A stretch of 64,000 bases of DNA from Pithys albifrons albifrons (Eukaryota > Chordata > Aves > Passeriformes > Thamnophilidae). Each line of letters starts with the position of its first letter. The first letter of the stretch is position 1. This document shows positions 25,843 to 39,437 of the stretch, piece after piece. The position numbers and the translations under genes are program-made. Under the pieces are notes generated by a model. That model worked only from the letters and a program-made list of their open reading frames with translations. It did no database searches and was not told the DNA's origin. Location of the stretch: the NCBI RefSeq assembly GCF_047495875.1, contig NC_092473.1, forward strand, positions 12,987,733-13,051,732, read 5' to 3'.

Positions 25843-28800
25843 CCCTTCCATGTCCATCAATGGTCTTTACTGCAATAAAATACCACTTCAGTTTTGTGAG
25901 AGTGCTTGTTAACTCAAGGGTTTGTCCCAGTGTTTGGATGCAGTTGGAAATCTATATATGGGACAGGAGTGGGGAATGGTGGCCACTGGCTCCTGCATCC
26001 CTTTCTGTAAAATTGTATTGTGCCTACAGGAAAGACAAGGATATAATTATTTAATATGCTTTTCTCTGCTGACAGGTCTCAATATGTAAACAGAACTCTT
26101 GAGGGTGTAGTATCATAGCTACAAATATTTATTCAACCTTAAAAATCCTTCACTTCTTATCCTTAAAGCCTTTTCCAAAATACATTGTCATCTTCAGTGG
26201 CATGTTCTGATGAGCTGTCAGTTAAAAGCTGGTTTATGTTTCTTACCTTTCCACCCAGTTCTAAATAATTATCCTACTTTTAGCGATAGGATGGATTTAT
26301 TCAGAAGCAACCACTGAAGAGTAAGACTAAATAAATCTTTCTTTTTTCCTGAAAATGTTCATCTGACCCTTGTAGTTTAGTTGACTATTGACTCTGTCTT
26401 TTCTTTTGTTATCTGTATTATTCTTACAGTTCCTAAATCTCTGCCTGTGTGTTACTATTATTCATAATTAAACTCTGGAGAGTTGATGAAACTAAAGATG
26501 TGTAAATAGACATGTTTTTTCCCAGTTAATATTTTCATCCTGATTGGCAGTGCCAGGATGCTGATTACAGGTAAAAACAAGCTCAAAGAGAAAGACTCTT
26601 TGGAAGGTCCCTCAGTGTTGGCTGGGAAGTCAATTTAAGTTACACTTTGTTAAGATTTGAAACCACTGAACTAAACCTTCTCCTGAGGCTGACTGGGCTT
26701 GTTTAGCAATAATCTGGAGTGCAAAGCTGTGCTGAGAACACACCAAATACAAACTGGCCTCAGAAATGGCTCCAGTGTGGACTGGACCCCTCTGGTGTTA
26801 ATGGGACAGTGGGACCTGTTAGGGAACAACACAGGAGTGGAGAAATTATGACTGAGAAACATCTATTTCTTCTTTTAATTTGAATTTAGGAACAGCAACT
26901 GTACCCAGGAGCTTTAAAGCCATTGTGAAAATCTGTTTTACAAATACAACAGTTTTTTAATTCATTTTTGTAAATGTTACAAAAGAAAAAGAGAAATTTG
27001 GGTCCATAGTAATGGTTAGTAATGCAGTGTGATCAATAGTGAGCTATCAAGTTACGTGTACTAATCATTGGTATTTGAAGCATGTAGTGGTATTTCTATT
27101 TAATAAAAAAGTACAGGAGTACATATAATATATAAAATAAATTTCTGTGTCCCAACATGATTTTATTTATCCATATCACATAGACATCAACATCTCTTTT
27201 GGTTGTAAGTACCAACATGCTTCAGTCTTTTCATCCAGTGTCTGAAAATTGAAATTCAATCCAAAAATCTCCCTCTATTTTTATTCCTGTTTTTCATTTT
27301 GTTCTCATGGCTCAAAATCTTGACTGAAGCGACTGCAGTTTCTGAGCACAGGGCTCAACAAGCCTATCCAGATTTAGCTCTATATGGTTTTCTGAAGCTC
27401 TTTAGGAAAGACTGAGAATGTTTTCCTGTGTCTGAGCTCTCTCCTCCCTGCTGGGTTTGCCTGTGGGCAGGCACTGCTTTAGCTTGTGTCTTCATAGTTT
27501 GAATATTTCTTCCAAGCCTTGGCCCCTCCGCTGGAGCCACTGGGTTAAAGCAGAGCCTTTGGGCACAGTGACACCTGTGTGTGCCTCTCATGCCCTTCCC
27601 ACAACATCACTTGGATTTGTCTGGGTTTAGAAACTTTAAGGACTGATTTTGCTTTGCCCCAAACACACATTCTTTATTACAAATTGCTGCATACCATAAT
27701 CCTGAGAACACAATTGCATGTGGCAGAGGCAGCACAAAGCTGCTCTTGCCCCTCTGACATTCCCTGTGCTTGGAGTGAGCACAGCTTTTACCTTCAAATG
27801 CTCAGTTATTGTTAAAGGGATCTGGGGACAGGGTTTAAAAATGGAATGTGATTAATTAAGGTGTGAGAGATGAGGCAATTCTTTTTGTCCATATATCCTT
27901 TCCTGCACTTGAGTCACATGCTGTCTTAAACCAGAATTAGATCTGCACTGTAAAGATGGACCATGGGAGCCAGGTGGGACTGGAGATGTGTTGTTTGACT
28001 CCAGGCAGGACCTTGGTTTCAGGACAGCTCTGACATGTGAGTGAGACCAGGCTGACAGCACCTCACTGCCTACATCCCTCTTTTGCAGACACTTGTAATT
28101 TTATTACCCATTTTTCCCCAGTTGTAAATACCATCATTGTCAAAGCAGCTGGAAGTGTGAAAAGCAGCAGAGAAAACATACTATCTTCTGAGTCTGAACA
28201 GAAAAGCTGCTCCTTTGAGACTCTGGAGAATACAGGCTTGTATTGTATAACAGGATTACTCTGCATTAACTGAAGTGTAGACACCACTCTGCAGCAACAC
28301 TCTACAGAACAAATAAAACAGCATAAAAATAAACTGCTTAAAGTTCTTGCAAGAGGAAAGCTTTAAGATAAAAAGAATAGCAATATAGAGGGATAATTTA
28401 TTGGTTGGCTGCATCCTTTTCCTTATTTCTTCATTGAGACTTGTCTATCAGTGTGCTTTGACAGCAGGTTTAAACAGAAAAATGACATTGCTGGATGAAA
28501 TATGATCTTGGCTCAAGGTACCAGGCACAATATACTTCTAGCAAGAAATAGTCTTGTCTCACCAAACCTGGTGTCACAAACCCTGTAATAACCACATTGA
28601 GTGCAGCTGCACGCAGACATCTCAGTGCTGCTTCTGTGCTGTCATCTTGCACACAGAATTTGTTCCTACTCAAACCTCTTCTGCCTGAAAGTTCACAACA
28701 AAAATATTTCCTTGCCCAAATGAGTGAGGATTTCCCATGTGGGGTTCCAGCTGCCTTGAAAACAGATTTCCTGCAGCTGAATGGTCTCGTCCCCCAGATG

Positions 28801-28956
28801 CAGATACTGAGCAGCAGTGCCTGTGCTGCCATGAGGACTCATTCTGCTCTTCACCTTTTCTTTATGCTATACAAGCCTAGAGCACAGTGAGATTCTCTTC
28901 CTGAAGCTTCACTGCTGTGGGAATGACTGTGCTGGTGACTGTCTTAGTCATTCCTT
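25843..28956. other. unique intronic sequence
   Basis: No coding or repeat feature recognised. AT-rich patches occur at about 26930-27180, and there are scattered short open frames without motifs. Confidence 0.55.
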
Positions 28957-29116
28957 TTGCCCAGGGAGGTTGTGGATGACCCAACCCTGAGAGCTCAAGG
29001 CTAGGTTGGAAAACCCTGGCCTGGTGGAAGGTGCCCTATAGCAGGGGTGGTTGGGACTGGGTTATCTTTAAGGTCCATTCCAACTCCATAACATGGTATG
29101 ACTTCATGATTCTGTG
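28957..29116 (+). mobile_element. CR1 LINE 3'-end fragment, sense
   Basis: It begins TTGCCCAGGGAGGTTGTGGA, continues through CTGGCCTGGTGGAAGGTG and CTTTAAGGTCCATTCCAACT, and ends with a degraded TTCATGATTCTGTGA octamer region. It lacks some internal bases relative to other copies and is clearly worn. It lies about 75 bases from the SINE that follows. Confidence 0.88.
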
Positions 29117-29190
29117 AGTCTTCTGGCACAGTGACACAACTGATAAGAAGCTCCAGTGATATTAAGCTGTGACTATAATGAGGAGAGGTA

Positions 29191-29333
29191 GAATCACACA
29201 CACAGACTGTTCTGAGTTGGAAGGGACCCACAAGGATCATCGAGTCCAACCCTTAAGTCAATGGCCCACATTGGGGATTGAACCCATGACCTTGGCCTTA
29301 TTACAACCAAGTTTTAACCAGCTGAGCTAATAG
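29191..29333 (-). mobile_element. tRNA-Ile-derived SINE with CR1-like tail (TguSINE1 type), antisense
   Basis: On the reverse complement the element opens with TTAGCTCAGCTGGTTAAAAC (A box), passes an AATAAGGCCAAGGTCATGGG stretch matching the anticodon and variable arms of tRNA-Ile, and has a B box GGGTTCAATCCCC. A CR1-type tail follows (GACTCGATGATCCTTGTGGG, then CCCTTCCAACTCAGA). A tRNA head joined to a LINE tail lets such SINEs use the CR1 enzyme. Known family: TguSINE1 was described from zebra finch. It is not a functional tRNA gene, because the acceptor stem and several paired positions are lost. Confidence 0.88.
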
Positions 29334-32300
29334 AGGAGACTGGACACAGTCCTTTGGGATTTGTTCACTAATTTAGCCAGAACAGCACAGCACTTGCCTC
29401 TAAACAGCATGGAAAATGTAAGGGAGAAGTAATGCACTTTTGAAAAGATAACTTGAATACATCCCTAGTAATGGGGCTTCAAAGTTAACTATTCTAGGGA
29501 GGGCACCAATCAGGGCTTCTACAATCTGGCTTCTGTGGCCAGGCCTGTGGTGTGAGGGATCACCAGGAGAGGCAGAACGGTGGCTCAGTGGTGGGGTGGA
29601 AGCCATGAGAGCAGACAGAGATATTTGGGTATCACGACCTATTTTACCAGTGAGGATGGGAAAGAGGCAGGAAAAGAGCTCAGCTTAATGTTCAGCTGGA
29701 TTTTTGAGTTTTGCTGTTTATGACCCTAAATCATGTATCTTTTCCATTCCAAACAAAGTTGTCATCAGAGTGTGGTTGACAGATATATGGCCAGTTTGGA
29801 GGGTTGGCAGATTGATTTGCTATATCTCGTAGCATCCATTTTTAGATTAGAATAGCAGTTTATATAAAAATAATGTGTTTATAATTATATAACATAAACA
29901 GAATAAGGTTGAAGGGTCCATTGGGTTTCATTACTTCAAAGTGCTGCAATGCTTGCACATTATAGACAAAATTTTACCACTAAAAACAATTCACAGGAGA
30001 CATTTGCAGGCAGGAATACAAAGTAGCTAAATGCTTTTAGACAAAGGTTTCAGTTTGTTTTGTAGGTTTAACTTCCTTGACACTGAAGAGAATTTGGCAT
30101 CCCTTTTGAAGAGCTGCTTTTAGTACATGACACTTTAATAGAATACCTCAGTGTGTTATTAAATTAACAAAGACAATGCTAAATTATTAATGTTCTTTCC
30201 CTCCTCCCTCCCTCTTCTGTCCTTCTGCCTGTGTTAAAGGTGGTGTGTAGCTAAAGAAATATACTCAAAACTTTTAATTTAAGATAAACTCTACGAGCTG
30301 TAATTGTTATTTATATTTGAGAGGTATATTACATAGTACTAGGAAATTTGAGAATACCCTGGTATGTCTTTCAGATACATAAACTGTGGTCACTTCTTAG
30401 CAATGTTTCTCCATAATTATCAAACAGTCGTGTGCCAGAGCTAAGCCAAGTGTCAGAATCCACAAGGCTTTGATGTCTGTGAACTCAGTGAGAGCTTTTA
30501 GTCTGGGCCAGAAGGTGAACAATCTGACATTTGTGGGAGATGATGTGTAAAAATAAATAAAAGCACATTTTTTTCAGTATGAATCTTCCTTACTGTAGTA
30601 GTTTTCAAAGTGAGCTGCTTTGCAGTGTTGCTCAAGCTACTTTTCCCAAACATGCTCTCAAATAGGGTGACTTTTAATCTCAAATCAAAATACCACATTG
30701 CGGTGACAAAACTCACCAGCAAGAGCTGTTTCAGTGGGTTTGGTTCAAAAAAGGCTTTTTAAGTAGACAGAGCTGATCTCCAAAGCCATCTCAGTTTGGC
30801 TGTGTAGAGAAAAAACTGTTTTCCCCAAACATCTGAAAGTTTTTTCCCTCTTGTAGGCATTTTTTTCTTTTTTAAAGTAATTTTTTTTTTACCTAATTCA
30901 TTGTGGATTTGTTTAACAACTTGGAATTGGAAACTGTGTAGTGGCTTTTGGAGCTTCTGATGCTCTTCTTCAACACATCTCAGCCTTCTACTTATTCTGA
31001 GTTGTTAATTTAACCATCAACTTTATTTTAATGAATGAAGATCTGGAGATGCTGGTTTAGTTTGTGAAATGGAATTTGAATTAAATGGCCATGTAACTTA
31101 TTGAAGATTCTGATATGAAAGTACAAGAGGTGATTTTAACAGAAAGCAGGGAACATGAGGTCACTGGACTTGGGGTTCCCTGGGATCTGGGTGGAATTGG
31201 CAGTGCCAGGGGAGGGACTTCAGCAACTGCACTCTTGGGTCTAAGTATTGTGGCTCTGTAGAGGATGTGTTAAGAAGAAAAATCAATGATTTCTTGAACT
31301 AAAAATGAGAAGGTTGTAATCTCTGAGTCTAAGATGTGCTTGAAATATCTGAAGTTTATGCAGCTGATTTGTTCATTCATTGCAGAGCACAGAACTGTGC
31401 CTTTGATAAGCAAATTCTTTGAAACCACAAGGTCTGAAACCTCTGAATATTCCTTCCTAGGCTGGACAAGGCTTTTGATTTTAGTGGAGCTGCAATAAGG
31501 ATGCAGAACATAACCCCTTGTTTCCCCCATATGACACAATCATCTCTGATCATATTTGTTTAATATTCTTATCATGCAAAGGATTAAATGTTCTTGACTT
31601 CCTTTAAAGTCAGGAATTGCAGCATCTGCCTCTAATTATCCAGACAACATTTTCAGAATTCTTGTCAAAATCTGCCCTAAAGGAATGATGGTTTCCAATC
31701 ACTTTTGGATAAAACACTGTTGACTCAGTCTCCTTTGCCACCTCTCCTTCACCACTTACTGTCTATACCAAGTCACGTTCTCCTTCTGCACCTTGTCTTG
31801 GAGACTCCATTTCCATGCAGAGTGGCAGGTGCTGCTGCCTGGGCTGTGTGTCCTGCACACCCCCCGAGGTGGGCAGGGATGGGGGAGGCTGAGGAGGAGT
31901 CATTCTCATGCTGAAAACCATGAGGAAGCCAAAGGAGGATGGAGGAAGCCTGGCAGCAATTTAGGGAAGTTCATGTGCTGTGCCTCGGGCAAACACTGAT
32001 TAATGAAACGGCACCAACCTGAGCAGCTTCCAAAGCTGCTGAGAGAGGCTGTTTATGGCAGGGACATCGTGAGTTTGGGCACTAATTTTCTGCAGGAACA
32101 GCACCAGGAACTTCCTTATCCTTCTGGAATTCTAAGGTGTAAATATATATAGAAGAAAAGCCCAAACATGTTTTCTTTCCATATGGGGCAGGAGAGGACA
32201 TTGGGGCAGTGATGCCCCTCTCCCTACATTCCCAGCCTTGCTCTTTAGAGTAAATACACCATGTAATATCCTAAATGTACATATAAAATAGGATAGTAAA

Positions 32301-33542
32301 TATACTATTACAGTACATTCATCTCGATTTCCAGGATCCAGCAAGTCTGACCAGCTGACTCTGGAGTGAAGCAGCACTGGCTGCTTTTCAGAGGCCAGAT
32401 GGGCTTTGGGGACTTCTTGGCGAGATTGCTGTGCCACAGTTACTTCCCAAACAGCTGTAATAGAAAGAAAATGAATGTTAGAAGAACACAGGGAACTTGA
32501 CTTATTGCAATTCATTGCTTGTGTCCCTTAAAAGCAAAAGCTAAAAGGCCTGGCAACTGAGGGAACTGTGATACAGGATTTATTCTGACTAACTCTGCAT
32601 CTCTAAGAAGTAGTTCCTAAATTTGTAGCAGCCTGAGCTTTTCTGAGGCAGAGTGAGCTGATTCAGCAACAAGCTTAATCCTGCATTTAGACTGAAGAGA
32701 GAATTTACTTGCAGTTATTGGGGAAATTAGGAGAAGCTCTACACTCCCTACTTTCTGAAGGACCTAATTAAAAAGGGGGGAAGGGAGATGGCTTGAGTTT
32801 GGGACAGTAATAACATTTTGGCTTGCCTGTAAACCCAGCTTTGTGTTTGCCTTTCATCTACATGCTCTGCTGAATATCTGTGAGCCTGAGCAGTTACTGG
32901 AGCCTGCAGAAATCCCCTCTCAAGCCTGATAGTTGTGCTTCCAGCCAGAGATGGAATCCCTGGGAGCACCTCTAATAGCTGTGCCCCAGCAGCTGCTGTG
33001 GGTGGGCTCCTCCTCTGCCCCCAGAGGTTTGGGACTCCTCTTTGGGAGGCTCCTTGCTCAGGGTTTCCAATTTGCAGTTTGGGCATTGTAAAATTCTCTT
33101 TAAATCCTTTCTAATTAGACCTTCATTTTTCACACACAGCCACACCTATTGGAAAACAAGGTCTGTAGGACACACTGTATGTTTGCAGTACTTAATTTTA
33201 AAAAGAACATACTGGCCAAGGATTTGGGGAATGTTTGGATGTTTTTATAGACTGATGGAGAAACACACAGATGTTTGTGTGTAACTGCATCATGGAAAGT
33301 TCTGTACTCCTGTAATCCACAACATTTGCAGTAATTGTTATACTGTTAAACAATGCTCAGAATTTCTTTCAAATTACAAATGCATCAAGTGATCAAATGA
33401 AGCTGGGCCAATATCAGTTAGAAGGACCAAGCTTAGGCTTTAGTCGTAGAAGTTACAATTGATATTTGTCCTAGTTGACAAGAAATGTGCTGCAATATTC
33501 CATTTTTATTGCAGTTTTTGTGGAGGGATTAATTCATACAGT
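29334..33542. other. unique intronic sequence
   Basis: No recognisable exon or repeat family. It contains T- and C-rich stretches (for example 30198-30230 and 30838-30895) and a GC-richer patch at 31780-32060 without domain motifs. Confidence 0.55.
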
Positions 33543-33634
33543 CATATATAGACTGCATACATATAGATACAGATATGGATGATACAAATATAGATGATAT
33601 ATAGATGATATAGATACACATATACATATACATG
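33543..33634. repeat. imperfect ATAGAT/ATACAT simple repeat
   Basis: About 90 bases of interleaved ATAGAT, GATGATAT and ATACATAT units with many substitutions. This is an old, decayed tetra/hexanucleotide tract. Confidence 0.85.
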
Positions 33635-36117
33635 TAGCTGTCAGCTTGTATGATTAAAGGTGGCAAAAAAAGCCCCAAACATGAATCACACGTTTGCTCA
33701 CTCTGGTTTTGAGAATAATTAGGACTTTGTCAGATGCCAAATTTGAGGCTCATAATTCAGAAGAGAACACTCTTCCATAAGAGAAAGGGAAAAGACACTT
33801 TTTCTCCTCTACTGTTGTTCCAGAAAAAGTTTTTAATAAGTTTTCCTATCACACTTGTGTGAGTGTTCCCTGTAATATTTTATGGGTTAATTCCTTTTCC
33901 ATGGCAAGTTCCCAGCGATGGCCCCTTTATGCACTGGGGAAAGAGGCATTTTAGGACTTTAACCAAAATCCATTCTTTAATCAGGAGCAAAAGGAGTCTT
34001 TTGAGATTTTTCCTAGGTGTAGTTTCACCAAGTAGCACAACTTGTGCAGTGTCACACAGCCAGCTTGGGATGGAGTTGTTAATTTACCTTGAGATTTCTA
34101 ATAACTCCACCCCACTGTTGTATTTATTAAGGCTGATATTTATTGTGAAATGCTACTGAGACTTGCAGCACCAGATCTAAATTTAAACTTATCTAATGCA
34201 ACCTGTTTTTCTTCTGCCTAATTTATGTGTGTGACTTAAAAATATCTTCCCATTTGCCCCTGTTGACGTTGCATTTTCTTAATTCCAAGTTAAACCAGCC
34301 TGGGGGGTTTGCAGTCATAATGCTTTGTTTGGATGCTGGTGCTAAAAATAAATTTAATAGGGGAACAACAAAACAGTGGCACTGACTGCATTAAAGTGAG
34401 TAATTTTTAAAGAATAAATGCATAAGAAAGCTCCTTATTCAAGCCCTGCCAGAAAATGAACTATTCAAATGTATTTCCCACGGTAAGAATCTTTGAGCAG
34501 TATCTTCTCAGCAGCTCAATTGCAAACACCAGAAAGGGAATTGGAATAATTCCACTTATGAAAACCAAGAACAGCCTTATCACAAGAGATGCTTTCTATG
34601 GAATGCAAATGTTTGCCATACATCATTTGAATTTTCCTTGTCTGTGAAGTATTTCATTGAAAATAAAACAACACTCCTGGTTTTGAAAACATGTAGAAGG
34701 ACAAAACGAGCAGCCTTTGTTATGGCCATGCCCCATTGCTGCTCAGTAAAATCAAAGTGCCAGGACTCCACTAACCCCAGAGTTATCAGACAAACCAGTT
34801 CTAAAATCAGCAGTACCCAAACAGTGGGAAGTTTTACAAGTTTTACAGCTGATAATTATCTGGGCTGCACATTCATACTATTGCCCTTTGCTGTGTGGGT
34901 TCAGAATTCCTTGACTGGAATCTCCACAAAGGAAGCAGCTGATGAAGATTTTCCTTCTCTCATGGAGCCAGTGCTTTTGAAAGAGAAGGATCCCAGTTTG
35001 GTCTGTCCTGGTGCTTGGAACTCCTGAGTGCCAGTGCTGCTGCACGGGGACAAACGATATTTTAGGTGACTGTGGAGCTTTTTCATTAGACTTGGTGGCA
35101 TCAAAGAGGCTGGAATGAAGCAACAAGTTGGAGCTGTTGGTTTAAAAACTGGGGGGAGGAGACAAATGGAATGTGTGGCTTGGTGAAAAAATAATACTTT
35201 TTCTATATGTTTAATTAAATGGATTTCATATCAGTGTACTGCATAACCTGAGAATTAGTTCTCCCTTTCTACATCTACTTCCTGGAAAACCCTGATAACA
35301 GAGAGACTTTTAGAGCACTACATTCTCAAATTAGCAGATTTTTTAGAGTTCTGAAATTACATTTTTGCAATTCACTCAGGTATAAGAAAGATTTTACAGA
35401 AACAAACAGTGCAGATATATCACTGCAAGTGCAACATTCTACAGTTTCCTAATGTAGGAAAGATAATGATGCCATTATTTTGTCAAAGGTGTGATTAGAA
35501 AGTCCTCTTTTTCCATTCGATTTCCTTTTCATTTACAAATATATTTACAAGGATATGTGCTCATAAATGCACAAATATCCAGTACAACTCTTGTACTTCT
35601 TAAGGTAATTCTTGGATCCTTTAAACTTTTATGGCTGGTACACACACTGTGCCAGGTAATGCATATTTATGAACAGTACACACAGTACCAAGTAATTTGC
35701 AAAATATTCCACAATTATCTACAAGCCTTTAAATATCAAGTGGTAGAAAGCCATGGAATGGGCTAACCTTGGATACTACACATACTGCTGTTGGAAAATG
35801 TTAAATCCTTCATTGCATTGCACAAACAAAACAGAAATGCCACTCCTGTGCCCTCAGACACCAGAGCTGACTGGGAAATGGGGAGACCTTGCAAATAAGG
35901 TCACCCTCAGGCCATGTTCAACATCCTCTTCCTAACACTAAAGAATTCCCCTTGCTGGCCCCAGAACACTTGAAACTTGCTTGAACATCATTTGAAGAAA
36001 TTCTACAAACAACTGGGCTTGTGTGAATGGCCTCTTTATATGTGTTTAGTTACTTAAAGTAGTTAAGTAATTCTACTGAAGAATGGTCTGAGCATGGACT
36101 TGGCATTAATATTGGAG
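33635..36117. other. unique intronic sequence
   Basis: No coding feature or repeat recognised. The 129-aa open frame on the + strand at 34638-35027 has no domain pattern and is interleaved with equally long reverse-strand frames, as expected by chance. Confidence 0.55.
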
Positions 36118-36392
36118 ATCACAGAATCATAGAATCGATTGGGTTGGAAAAGACTTCTGAGATCATCAAGTCCAACCCTTGGTCCAACTCCAGTCCCTTT
36201 ACCAGATCATGGCACTCAGTGCCACGGCCAATCTCAGGTTAAAAACCTCCAGGGATGGGGAATCCAACCCCTCTCTGGGCAGCCCATTCCAATGCCTGAG
36301 CACTCTCTCTGCAAAGAATATTTTTCTGATCTCCAACTTCAATTTCCCCTGGCAGAGCTTGAGCCCCCTTGTCCTATTGCTGAGTGCCTGGG
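36118..36392 (-). mobile_element. young CR1 LINE 3' fragment, antisense
   Basis: The + strand shows the reversed element end (TCATAGAATCGATTGGGTTG), ATCATCAAGTCCAACCCTTG, CACTCAGTGCCACGGCCAA, CTCTGGGCAGCCCATTCCAA and CTGATCTCCAACTTCAATTT, stopping in GTCCTATTGCTGAGTGCCTG. It is nearly the same, base for base, as the first two thirds of the copy at 49015-49436, which indicates recent insertion of both from one active subfamily. It lacks about eight bases (around 36367) that are present in the other copy. Confidence 0.95.
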
Positions 36393-39246
36393 GGCCGTGC
36401 TGCTCTCCTGCTGCTGTTCTTTGCTGCATGTGGCTACAGGGGAGGTCTGCCAATGCTTTAAAGGTTCTAAAGGAGAACATCAGCTGGTTTTCTGTACTTT
36501 GAGAACAAGAAGTTGATGGTCATGTGACCACAGGCAGTGCTGTGGAGCACATTCACACCTGCTCCTGTTGTACCAAAACCACAGGAAATAGGTGAAAATT
36601 CTCGGCATGTCTGTCCTTCCTGTCTGCATTTTCTAGAGCAGGGCAGGATAATCTGCCTTCCAGACATGGGGTTTGGTGTGTTCTGACCTGCTGGCATCTC
36701 CCAGGACATGCAGAAACCTCTCCCTGAGTCTCCTGCTCGCCACTCACTCTGTGCTCATCTGGAGTGTTACAAAGAAGGGATGAAGAGATGTCCTCTATTT
36801 GTCATCTGCTCTATCAAGCATCTAAATGACTTCCTCAGGAGCTCCCAGATTTCCCTTGGGCCTTCTGTTGGATGCCTGGAACCATCCAGATGGAGAAGTG
36901 TGAGCAGCACAGAGCAAGCAGCAAATGCTCAGGGCACCCATGGCTGGACTGCCATGGAGTCTTGGGAAAGCCTTTCCACACAGGAGCGTCCTTGAGGTCC
37001 CCTTCCAGCCTGGTAGTCTCTGATTCTGTGATTTAGCTTCAGTTTTAAAAAGTAAAGCATGCATTGGGAGGCTTAATTTAGGTCACATTAATTTTCTTTT
37101 TAGCTCAATATCCTTTCAAGGCCACAAACTGTATCCTGAGGATCAGAAGTGCTCCCTGGCTGGCTGGAATGATAGAGCATTTGGTGTTGCTGAGGTAATA
37201 AATGGGAAATAAGTAATAATAAAAAACATGAGAGCATCACGGTGCTTTTGAAAACAAGCAATATTTCATCTTTATTACATATATAACCATCCCTCGTACT
37301 TGATGTCGTAGCTTAAATATTTCTTAATCAATTGGACAGGTGATCTTTATCTGGGTTATGTAGAGAACCTACTGAATGATTTTGGAATGGTTAGCAGTTA
37401 TCCTGGGGAATGAATGCAGAATGGGAGCTTGGGATGCAAAACACCAGGAAATGTCAGGCCTATTTTTAGGAAGGGGAAAAAGGAATCTGGCAATTAAATG
37501 TCAGTCAGCTCACCTCTCATTCCTGGAAAAATACTGGAATAAGCAACCAAAGGAATTAATTGTAATCTCCTAAACAAAAAAAGGGTCATTTACCAATTAA
37601 CATCTCTGTATATCTGTCAGAAGTGGGTTGTGTTGGCCCTTCTGTAGCTGGTGGGGCTGTGCAGATACGAGAGGAGCAGCAGATGTCACTAATCTGAATT
37701 TCAGCAGGGCTTTCCAGACTGCCTTGAAAGTGGTAAGAATGTCTGGCAGAAGTTACTAGGGAAGGGCTGGCAAACTGGAAAATGGTACTTTGAGCAGAGT
37801 TAACAGCAGCAGTTCAGTGCTGTTTGATTTGCAAGATTCCCACCCTGCCACCCTGAGCCAGCAGCACCCCCGGGAGCCATTCCCCTGTTCTCATTTGCAG
37901 TCATTAAAAGGTTGCTGTTTGGGAAAAGTCAGATTTTGAGCAAAGCCATTAGCAATTTCACAGAAGAAGTAATCAATAAGCTGTTCTAAAAGTCAGTCCT
38001 TTCTAATATAAAAACCCAGACACATCAAGTTGTGGTGCTCTCCATTCAGGTAAGGATGGAATGTGCAGAATGCCATAAACCCACAGCCAGGATTTACTGT
38101 AGTAAAGCCTCAATGCATGCTGGAAAAATCTAATCATTTCTCACCTATATCTTTATAAAATGCTGAAAACTCTGTGTGTGGCCCCTGTTGTACTATGTTA
38201 CCTCCTAACCCCTGTCCTGCCATGGATTCTGGGTGCATGGTTCATAGGAAAGTTGTGCAACAGAAACTCCTGTGCTTTATGCTCTGATGGCACTCAGGGA
38301 ATTGAGGCTCCTGCTACTTCTTAGTGCACAAATATATTTTTTCCATGTTCCTACTGAAGAATGTTTGAATGGATCCAAAGTATTTTAGGCTCCTTAGAGA
38401 CCTACTACTGCTTTTGATGGGTAATTCTTAGAGATGATAATACAGAACAGCCACAGTTGACCACTCATGGGTTACTTGTTTTTTTCTTGAGGTCAAGACG
38501 GTGGATTATTGTTTCAAAACCTACTGAAAATTGACAGGCAGTGTCTGTAAACACACAGTTTCCAAAGCTTTGAGATTTAAATTTGCAGAAGGCTCACAGG
38601 ATGTTGTCCATCTATTTCAACTGCAGGTCCTCAGGACAAAAATTATGTGTAATTTTTTCTTAATACATTAAAAAATACCTGTGTTTTAAGGACATTACAG
38701 GGTTCTGAGCAAGCACATAATCATTAAATACTCACAGTGTACAAGGTTCAATGTGCACAACATTGAATACACCAAAGAATAATGCCATAATTATAGCTCC
38801 TGTAATAATTATGTTTTATTGTGGCTTCCTTACTCCTTTTATCCCACAGTTGGCAAAAGATTTAAGCAGATGCCTTGGGTTTGCCCTTTGCAGCTTACAG
38901 GCAGATCACTGCTGGGTTGATTCTGCAGTCAGTCAGCTCCTCAGCAATCTCATTTTTCTTTCACTGTTTTGGCAGAGATGAAAAGCAAAGTTTTTAACCT
39001 TCCACTTTCCTGCTACTTATTCGCCTGTTGGAAGCCAACTTGAAAGCTTAAATAGGAGCCCAGGCAGATCCTCACAGCAACACATTTTTCTTTTCCCTGG
39101 AGTTCTTGAAGCAACTGAGTGAAGAATGAAATGCAGTCAGTGTGAAGACACAAATGAAGGAGTGGAGTAAAATATAATTTGAGTGGTGTCTTTTTTAATT
39201 AACAGTAGCTTTGATTCTGGAGCACAAACCTTCCAACAGAAACTTG
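36393..39246. other. intronic sequence with one possible CR1 remnant
   Basis: Mostly unique. A probable CR1 tail lies at 36987-37033 and is listed separately. No exon recognised. Confidence 0.55.
36987..37033 (+). mobile_element. possible CR1 3'-tail remnant, sense
   Basis: CCTTGAGGTCCCCTTCCAGC followed shortly by TCTCTGATTCTGTGATT resembles the final 45 bases of CR1. There is no convincing alignment upstream, so this is either a very short truncated insertion or a chance likeness. Confidence 0.5.
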
Positions 39247-39437
39247 TGTGTAGATACTGAATATATTATAGATAGATAGAATATCTATAGATATGTCCTA
39301 TAGAGTATCTGTAGATATATTCTATAAGTATAGCCTGTAGCATATCTATAGATTCATTCCATAGGTATGTCTGTTTATCCATTCTATAGATACAGAATAT
39401 ATAGAGAGCTATATTCAGTATATATATAGATTATATA
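39247..39437. repeat. AT-rich minisatellite with TCTATAGAT-like core, flanked by an inverted repeat
   Basis: Irregular units of roughly 24-37 bases share a core like ATCTATAGATAT.TCCTATAG (cores begin near 39283, 39307 and 39344, with a weaker one near 39378). The core is itself nearly palindromic. The 12-mer ATACTGAATATA at 39253-39264 is matched by its exact reverse complement TATATTCAGTAT at 39410-39421, so the tract could fold into a large hairpin or cruciform. No transposon family is recognised. Confidence 0.85.

Noticed and set aside
25380..26054. 224-aa open frame on the + strand
   Set aside because: It runs through an antisense CR1 tail (25750-25842) and otherwise unique intron with no recognisable domain; chance open frame in moderately GC-rich sequence.
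29191..29333. possible tRNA-Ile gene on the minus strand
   Set aside because: A and B boxes and the anticodon-arm region are present, but the acceptor stem is missing and a CR1-like tail is attached; it is a SINE. The same applies to 44938-45083.
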